Assembly: GCA_014799485.1 (NCBI GenBank)
Contig: JAAVHY010000009.1
Span: 1-21,699, forward strand
Length of the DNA stretch: 21,699 bases
Reading direction: 5' to 3'
Source: Clostridiales bacterium
GTDB lineage: Bacteria > Bacillota_A > Clostridia > Oscillospirales > Oscillospiraceae
The notes below the pieces were generated by a model. It was not told the DNA's origin. It was given only the letters and a program-made list of their open reading frames with translations, and did no database searches. Every line of letters begins with the position of its first letter. Position 1 is the first letter of the stretch. Made by a program: the position numbers and the translations under genes. Shown piece after piece: positions 1 to 6,800 of this stretch.

Positions 1-555
1 GGTCCCCCCGCCGAAGCACAGCGCCAGAGCCGCCAATGCGGCCATGGCCCGGCGCAGCTCCTTAATGGAGGTATTGTAGAGCCACTGCACGGTGCCAATG
101 GGCAGGGAGAGGAACCTGGCGATCTCCTTGTGGGTCATATCACCCATGATCTTCATGGTGACCACCTTCCTCTGCCGCTCGTTCAGAGAGGCGGTCAGGG
201 CACGAAATTCGTCCATATCCACAAAGTCGTCAATTCGCCGGTCATACACCGGGAGATCAAAGCTGTCTTCCAGCGGCACAGTGGGCTTTTCCCTGCGCAG
301 CCGCATCAGCGCCTCATTTTTTACCACCGTCTGGAGCCAGCCCCACTCGTGCGCTGTCGGGAACAACTCACGGTCCAGCGTATAGAGGCGCAGCATCACG
401 GACTGGATCACGTCGTAACAGTCGTCCGCGTTGTTCAGAACGGTGTAGGCCGTACTGTACATAAACCGGAAATAGTGCTGATAGAGCAGTTCAAATCCTC
501 CTGGGTCTTTATCCCTGATTCGTGTAAGGATCTGTTTGAGATCATTCTCCTGCAT
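1..555 (-). CDS. ECF-like sigma-70 family RNA polymerase sigma factor, 3' end cut off by window edge
   Basis: This gene would direct RNA polymerase to a dedicated set of promoters. The 185 visible residues begin at ATG 555, preceded by a strong AAAGGAGGAG ribosome site. Residues about 20-60 fit sigma region 2 (LLYQHYFRFMYSTAY, then DDCYDVIQSV). Residues about 122-170 fit region 4, with the helix-turn-helix stretch MTHKEIARFLSLPIGTVQ. Straight after region 4 the chain becomes hydrophobic and glycine-rich (AMAALAALALCFGGG) and is still open at base 1, so a C-terminal membrane segment or further domain is likely. No anti-sigma gene is visible, but it could lie past the edge. The gene is divergent from the giant sialidase gene. 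The sigma assignment is firm; the target genes and the nature of the C-terminal tail are unknown. Confidence 0.85.
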   Translation of the reverse strand, partial: MQENDLKQILTRIRDKDPGGFELLYQHYFRFMYSTAYTVLNNADDCYDVIQSVMLRLYTLDRELFPTAHEWGWLQTVVKNEALMRLRREKPTVPLEDSFDLPVYDRRIDDFVDMDEFRALTASLNERQRKVVTMKIMGDMTHKEIARFLSLPIGTVQWLYNTSIKELRRAMAALAALALCFGGGT

Positions 556-587
556 GGCGGGCTCCTCCTTTGGTATCGGCAATTTAT

Positions 588-615
588 ATTCTACCATAAA
601 AAGAAGATGCCGCAA
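588..615 (-). promoter_or_regulatory. Candidate promoter of the sigma factor gene
   Basis: Reading the minus strand, an extended -10 (TGG then TAGAAT, 588-593) lies 16 bases from a weak TTGCGG -35 (610-615). The predicted transcript start is about 25 bases before the ribosome site. The TG extension supports the call; the -35 is poor. Confidence 0.5.
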
Positions 616-633
616 CAGGAGGTTTTTGTTGGC

Positions 634-644
634 GCATATTATGC
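634..644. promoter_or_regulatory. Short inverted repeat GCATA-T-TATGC in the divergent intergenic region
   Basis: A perfect 5+1+5 inverted repeat sits between the two divergent promoters, upstream of the sigma gene -35. It could be an operator, but short AT-rich palindromes arise easily by chance and no regulator is identified. Confidence 0.2.
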
Positions 645-711
645 CGGGGAAGCGCACGGGATACGTGTAACCCAACTAATAAAATAGCACCACATTTTCT
701 ACAAAAAACAG

Positions 712-740
712 TTGCATTATATATAAGTTTTAGTTAAAAT
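712..740 (+). promoter_or_regulatory. Promoter of the giant sialidase gene
   Basis: TTGCAT (712-717) and TAAAAT (735-740) are separated by exactly 17 bases and embedded in AT-rich sequence within an otherwise GC-rich window. This is a good match to a housekeeping sigma-A promoter. Transcription would start near 747 and give a leader of about 100 bases before the ATG at 849. Confidence 0.65.
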
Positions 741-757
741 ATAAAAGTGATGATGTA

Positions 758-822
758 AAAGGCCCCGGCCTTTCGTGTCATAGGGAAGCCCCGGCAAACA
801 GCCTTTTCTGCTTTCTGCAGAA
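758..822 (+). promoter_or_regulatory. Leader with two perfect palindromes before the sialidase start codon
   Basis: The predicted 5' leader contains the 16-base inverted repeat AAAGGCCCCGGCCTTT (758-773) about 11 bases after the predicted transcript start. It also holds TTCTGCAGAA (813-822). A related GCCCCGGC string recurs at about 788-795. No T-run follows the first hairpin, so it is not a standard terminator. It matches no riboswitch I recognise. It could affect mRNA stability or bind a regulator. Confidence 0.3.
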
Positions 823-848
823 TAAACGCATAGAAGGGATGGTTTGTG

Positions 849-3800
849 ATGAAAAAGTTACCTGTACGTATCGCATGTCTCCTATTGTCCATCGCTATGC
901 TCGTCTCCCTCCTGCCCGTCTCCGCCTTTGCGGCGGACGGCCCCGAGGGCGAAAGCGTTTCGACCCCGACGGATACCCTTGAGGACGGGGACAACTCCGA
1001 GGACAGGGACAACTCCGAAGACGGGGACAACCCCGAAGACGGGGACGACTCCGAGGACGGGGACGACTCCGAGGACGGGGACAACTCCGAAGACGGGGAC
1101 GGCTCCGAGGACGGGGACGGCTCCGAGGACGGGGACAACTCCGAAGACAGGGATAACTACGTGGACGAGGACGCCTTTGAGGACGGGGACACCCCCGAGG
1201 ACGAGGATGCCCTCGAGGACGAGGACGTTGTGACCCAGGCTGCCGGGGATCTCACGATCCCGGGCTATACTCAGGTGACTGCTCTCAGGCAGATCAAGGC
1301 GGATAGAGATTACCTGATCGTTGCCCAGGCCCCGGACGGGACCTTTTACGCCCTCTATCTCAACGCCGCCGGCGCAGATAAGGGTCCGGGCACTACCGCC
1401 TATCCCGAGTGCGCGGCGACCCTGACCGTTTCCGGGGATATGGTTTCCGCCGTAAGTACCGCCGACACAAGTGTTCCTGTCGCGATGAGCGACCTTCATG
1501 TTACCATCGCGGAAAGCAGCGGCGGCAAGTATACCATCAAAAACAGCACCCATGCCCTTGCGATAAGCAGCGTAATGTACGCTGCCGCCGGCAGCGGCAC
1601 CAACCTTGAGCTCAGCTTTGTCGGCCAAAACAATCGCTTCAGCATCCGTAACAGCAGCCCCGCTCGGTATCTTACCTTTAATGTAACCGGCGCGACATCG
1701 ACCGAGACCCATTATCCAAACCTTCCCACCGGCTTCTGCGGCTGGAACGATCCCCAGACCCGCTATATCCCGATCTATCTGTTCATTGAGGGCGACCTGC
1801 CCGCCGACCCCGGCATCAATCTGTCCCAAATGCTCTCCGGCGACCAGATCGGCGGCGGCAATGCTACGGACTACAACCCCGGCGGCCAGAACTCCTGGGT
1901 GTTCACCGGCGGCCGCGCCGCCCAGGGCAGCTTTGCCGACGTCAAGGGCGCCCGCACCTACGCCGGCCACTTTGAGGAGTACGTCCGTTACACCAACGCC
2001 AAGCAGCTCCAGCCCTCCGGCGAAACCACGACCCCCTATTTCCAGCGCCATGTCATCAACGCCGCCTACACGGGACAGACGCTGGACGACATCGTCTCCA
2101 CCTTCGACAGCCGCATCGCCCCGCTGAAGCCCCGGGCGGTCTCCTACCTGGTGGACGAGGGCGGCAGCAGTGAGGCCAACTTTGCCGCCAACCTGGGCAG
2201 CCTGATCGCCAAGGCTTTGGCCCTGCAAAACGGTACGGGTATGATCGTCATCGAGACCCTCACGGCCGCCGACAAGGCGGCGGTGGACGCGGTGGTCAAC
2301 GGCCTTACCCCCGATCAGCAGGCCAACGTCCTGCCTGTGCTGTTCACCCTCACCGCCGCCCAAAAGACCGGCGGCTATCCCAACGCCAGCGGCCACCTTG
2401 CCATGGCCAAGCAGCTCGCTGACGCCGTGGTGGGCTCTACCGTTTCCACCGCCGCCAACTGGCCCTATGGCGCCATCAGCGGCAGCGTCATGGCCGCCGA
2501 CTTCCCCAACAAGACCTCGCTCAACCATAGCCACGGCTACACCAACCCCGCGACCCTTTCCGCCGGCCAGCAGGCCATCCGGACCAAGGTGACGGACACA
2601 TCCAATGCCATGACCTGGCTGTTCATGGGCGACTCCATCACCCACGGCTCCGCCTGGACCGGCGGCTACGACACCCTGGCCCAGCTCTTTGAGAAGTTCG
2701 TCAAGGACGACCTGAACCGTACCCAGGATATCGTCATCAACGCCGGCTCCTCCGGCGCCACCACCGCCTCCACCATCAGCGACTTGAACCGGCGGCTGGT
2801 AAAGTACGACCCCGACGTTGTGGTGCTCATGCTGGGCACGAACGACGCCAGCAGCTCAGTCTCCGAAACTGCTTACAAAGCCAATCTGCGCACCATCCTG
2901 GACAAGATCATCGCAAAAGGCGCGACCGCCGTCCTGCGCACCCCGCCCCCCACCAGCAGGAGCGGCTATGATATCGCCACCTACGCCCAGTATATCCGCG
3001 ATGTCGCCGCGGAGGATGCCTACTCCGGCAAGGTCATCCTGGTGGATCAGTACACGCTGTGGACCAATAATGTCTGGAGCGGGGTCTTCAGCCGGGATAC
3101 CCTCCACCCCGATGAGGCGGGCCACCTCTGGTTCGCCCACCAGCTCATCAAGGAGCTGGCGCTGTGGGACGAAAACTACAGCATCTGCCGGCTGGAGTAC
3201 GTGGAGATGAAGGAGCCGCAGAAGATCGAGCTCCCCGGCTACACCCAGCTCACCGACATCAGCCAATTGGACGAGAGCAAGGGCTACCTCATCGTCAGCC
3301 AGTCCGCCGACGGCGGGATCTACGCCCTGTATCCTTCGAGCCTCGGCGAAACCCTGGGCGCGGGCGCCCTGGTCGCGCCCGGCGCCACCAACGATGGCGC
3401 CCGCGCCGCCAAGCTGACGGTGAGCGGAAATACCGTCACCGCCAACTGGCTGAAGGACAACAGTGCCCTGAACATGGAAAATCTGCTCTTTACCATCAAG
3501 GGCAATGGCGCCGGCAAATATGTGTTCACCGCCTTCAACGGCCGCCACCTCAATATGCAGAACTATATGTTCACCGAGGGCGAGGTGGCCCTCACCGTCA
3601 CCAGCCGCGGCACCGCCGCCCCCAACGCCTTCGAAATCAGAAATACCAACGTCAGCCCGAACCGCTATCTGGACTTCTCAAAGACCGGCGACCCCAACGC
3701 GTTCCACCTCAGCAACCAGACCGTCAATACCTGGGGCACCGACTTCTGGGCCCCCCAGAGCATGAGCATGAACATCTATCTCTTTACCAGCGAGATCAAA

Positions 3801-6800
3801 GCGCCCACTGTCAAAGAGAACATCGAGGCTCTGCTCGAGGAAATCAAGACGTTGAACCAGGCAGACTATACCGGCGCCTCCTGGAAAAACCTCCAGGCCG
3901 CGAAAACTGCCGCCCAGGCGGTCCTTGACGGCGCGGGCGAAGGTGACACCGGCAACGAGGAGAAGTATGTCACCGCCCGTGACGCGCTGCGGGACGCCAG
4001 GGACGGCCTGAACAAAAAGCCTGTTCCCCCCACCGTTCCTTCGGGGGCCACCAAAATAGCGGACTGGAAAACGATGGTGCCCGCCTCCGGCACCACCCAG
4101 AACCAGCCCTACATCGCCGGCAAAACCGGCGGCAGCGGCAGCAGCAACTTCCGCATCCCGGCGATGATCACCCTTCAGCATCAATCGAACGCGAGCAAAA
4201 ACGGCCGTCTGGTCACCGCCATCGACGCCCGTTGGAGCCACGCCGGGGACGCCTGCGGCCTGGACACCCTTGTCAGCTATTCCGACGATGACGGCGCCAA
4301 CTGGAAGTATAGCTTTGCCAACTACTTCGGCGACAGCGTTGACGCCTACGCGCAGTACGGCACCGCCTTCATCGACCCGGTGCTGGTGGAGGACAACAAC
4401 GGCACCATCTACCTGATGGTGGACATCTGGCCCGGCGGCGTGGCCCTCAACACCGCGCCGAACAGGCCCGCGGCCGCCACCGGCTATGAGACGATCAACG
4501 GGACAGAGCGCCTGGTACTCTACACCGATGCTCCGAACGCTTCCAGCACCGCCTATGACTACTATGTCGGTGACTTCAGCGGCGGTTACGCCCCGGTCTA
4601 TGAGCCGATTGACGGCGCGGACGATACCTTCTCCGGGTATTACGTGGATGAGTATTACTATCTCTACTACACAAAAGGGAGCTTTGCCGGCAAGAATCCC
4701 AACAACGACAAGATCTACTGCCAGCGTCTGGGCGCGAACAACACCTGGGTGCAGCAGAACGTGTTCTTCTACAACGCCACCCTCCACGCCCGCGACGCCT
4801 CCTACCTGTGGATCGTCACGTCCACCGACGGCGGCGAGACCTGGGGCAAGCCCCAGATGATCAACGACCAGGTGCGCACCGGCGCGGACCGGTTCTACGG
4901 CGTCGGCCCCGGCGCGGGCCTGTGCATGGAGGACGGCACCATCATCCTGCCCGTCTATACCTGGAGCACCGAGCGCGCCGGCTTCATCTACTCCAAGGAC
5001 AACGGCGCGACCTGGACGCGCGGCAACAACGCCACCACCAACCACTCCAGCGAGAGCTGCCTGATCCAGCTGGACAACACCACCATCCGCCACTTCTATC
5101 GGGACACCGTTACATACAAGATCCGCTACACCGACCATACCTGGAACGGCAGCGGCTGGACCACCAAGAATCCGGTTACGACAAACGCCGCGAAAGACGG
5201 CAGCGGCACCCAGCTCTCCGCCATCAAGTATTCCAAGCAGATCGACGGCAAGGATGTGGTCATCCTGTCCACGCCGGGAAGCAACGCCCGGCGCCAAGAC
5301 GGCATCATCCAGGTGTTCCTGGTCAACAATGACGCGGACCGCACCATGGAGCTGATCAAGACCTACAAGATCACCGCCACCGGGGCGTACTACTGCTATT
5401 CCAGCCTGTCCGAAACCAAGGACGGCGACATCGCCCTGCTCTACGAACACGCCGCCGCCGCGACCACCTTCAAGATCATCCCCTTCACCGATCTTGTTCC
5501 CACCCTCACCGTCGCCGGCTGGGAGGGTGCCTACAACGGCACCGCCCGCACCGTCACGGTTACGACAAATCCCAGCGGCGCAACCCTCCAGTATTCCGTC
5601 AATGGCGGCGCGTTTAGCGCCGACAAGCCCACCTTCACCACCGCGGGCGCCTACAACGTGAAGGTCAAGGCCACTTGGACCAACGACATCTGGCCCGACA
5701 GATATGCCAGCAGCTGGACCACCAAGACCTTCACGGAAGAAGTCTCCGCCACTGTGACTATCACCAAGGCGACGCCCACCATCTCCATCACCTCCGCAGA
5801 GGGCACCGCCCTGACCACCGGCCAGGAGATCACCCTGGTCGTTCACGGCGTACCCGACAAGGCCACCGCGGATCACATTTCACTGGCCTGCTCCAACACG
5901 GCGGATGGGCACGATCCCACCATCACCCTGACCAAGCAGCCTGACGGGACCTACACCGGCACCCATCAGGTGGAGCAGGGCAGCCATACCTTTACCGCGA
6001 CCTACAGCGAGAGCGCGAACTACGTTGGCACGACCGCGTCCTATTCCGTCACCGTATCCGATATTGACGTCACCGTTAAGCCTTATGTCGGTGACTACGA
6101 TGGCAAACCCCACACCATTACGGTCACCAAGGGCGCCGGTGTTCAAGTCGCCTACAGAACGGCGGCAACAGGCGCGTATGACCTCAACGCGCTGCCCACC
6201 TTCACCAACGCCGGCACTTACACCATCTACTACCAGGCCACGAAGGATGGGGCAAGCACGGAGGGCTCCGCCAACGTGACCATCTCCAAGGCCACGCCCA
6301 CCATCACCATTGAATGTGACAAGCAGCACAGCGGCGGCTCTCATGAGATCCTTACCACCGCCCTGCCCCTGAAGCTTACGATCAAGGGCGTTCCCGCTCA
6401 GGACCAGGGCCAGTTCACCCTCACCACCTTCAACGACGCCGTCCGCAACCTTGAGCGCAAGAGCAACGGCGATTGGGTCGCTTCCCCCAATATCCCCCCC
6501 ATCACCCGCACCTATCACTTCATCGCCGTCTTCGACCCCACCCAGGATCAGGAGGGCAACGCGATTTCCAACCCCAACTATGAGCGCGCCACGGCGGAGT
6601 TCGAGGTCACGATCTCCCGTCCCGCCGACGAAGTGATCGACTTCAACTTCAACTTTGCCAGCAGCGTGGTGGTAGATGCGCAGGTCAACACCAAGGGCAC
6701 TTTGACCGTCCCCTACGACGGCGCGGCCCACAGCCCGCTGGAAGCGCTGACTTATGACAGGGGCCTTGTGCTGACCTACCATGTCCCCGTCGAGTACATT

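Noticed and set aside
745..848. Cyclic-di-GMP or other known riboswitch in the sialidase leader
   Set aside because: The leader is only about 100 bases and lacks the conserved core strings I know for these classes. Only simple palindromes are present.
981..1232. Tandem repeats as a CRISPR array
   Set aside because: Units are adjacent 18-mers with no spacers and are translated as acidic hexapeptides in frame.
882..5876. Long minus-strand open frames (587 and 732 codons) opposite the sialidase gene
   Set aside because: Low-complexity Gly/Val/Ala-rich composition and no ribosome site or domain. They are shadows of the GC-rich coding strand, including the 18-base repeats.
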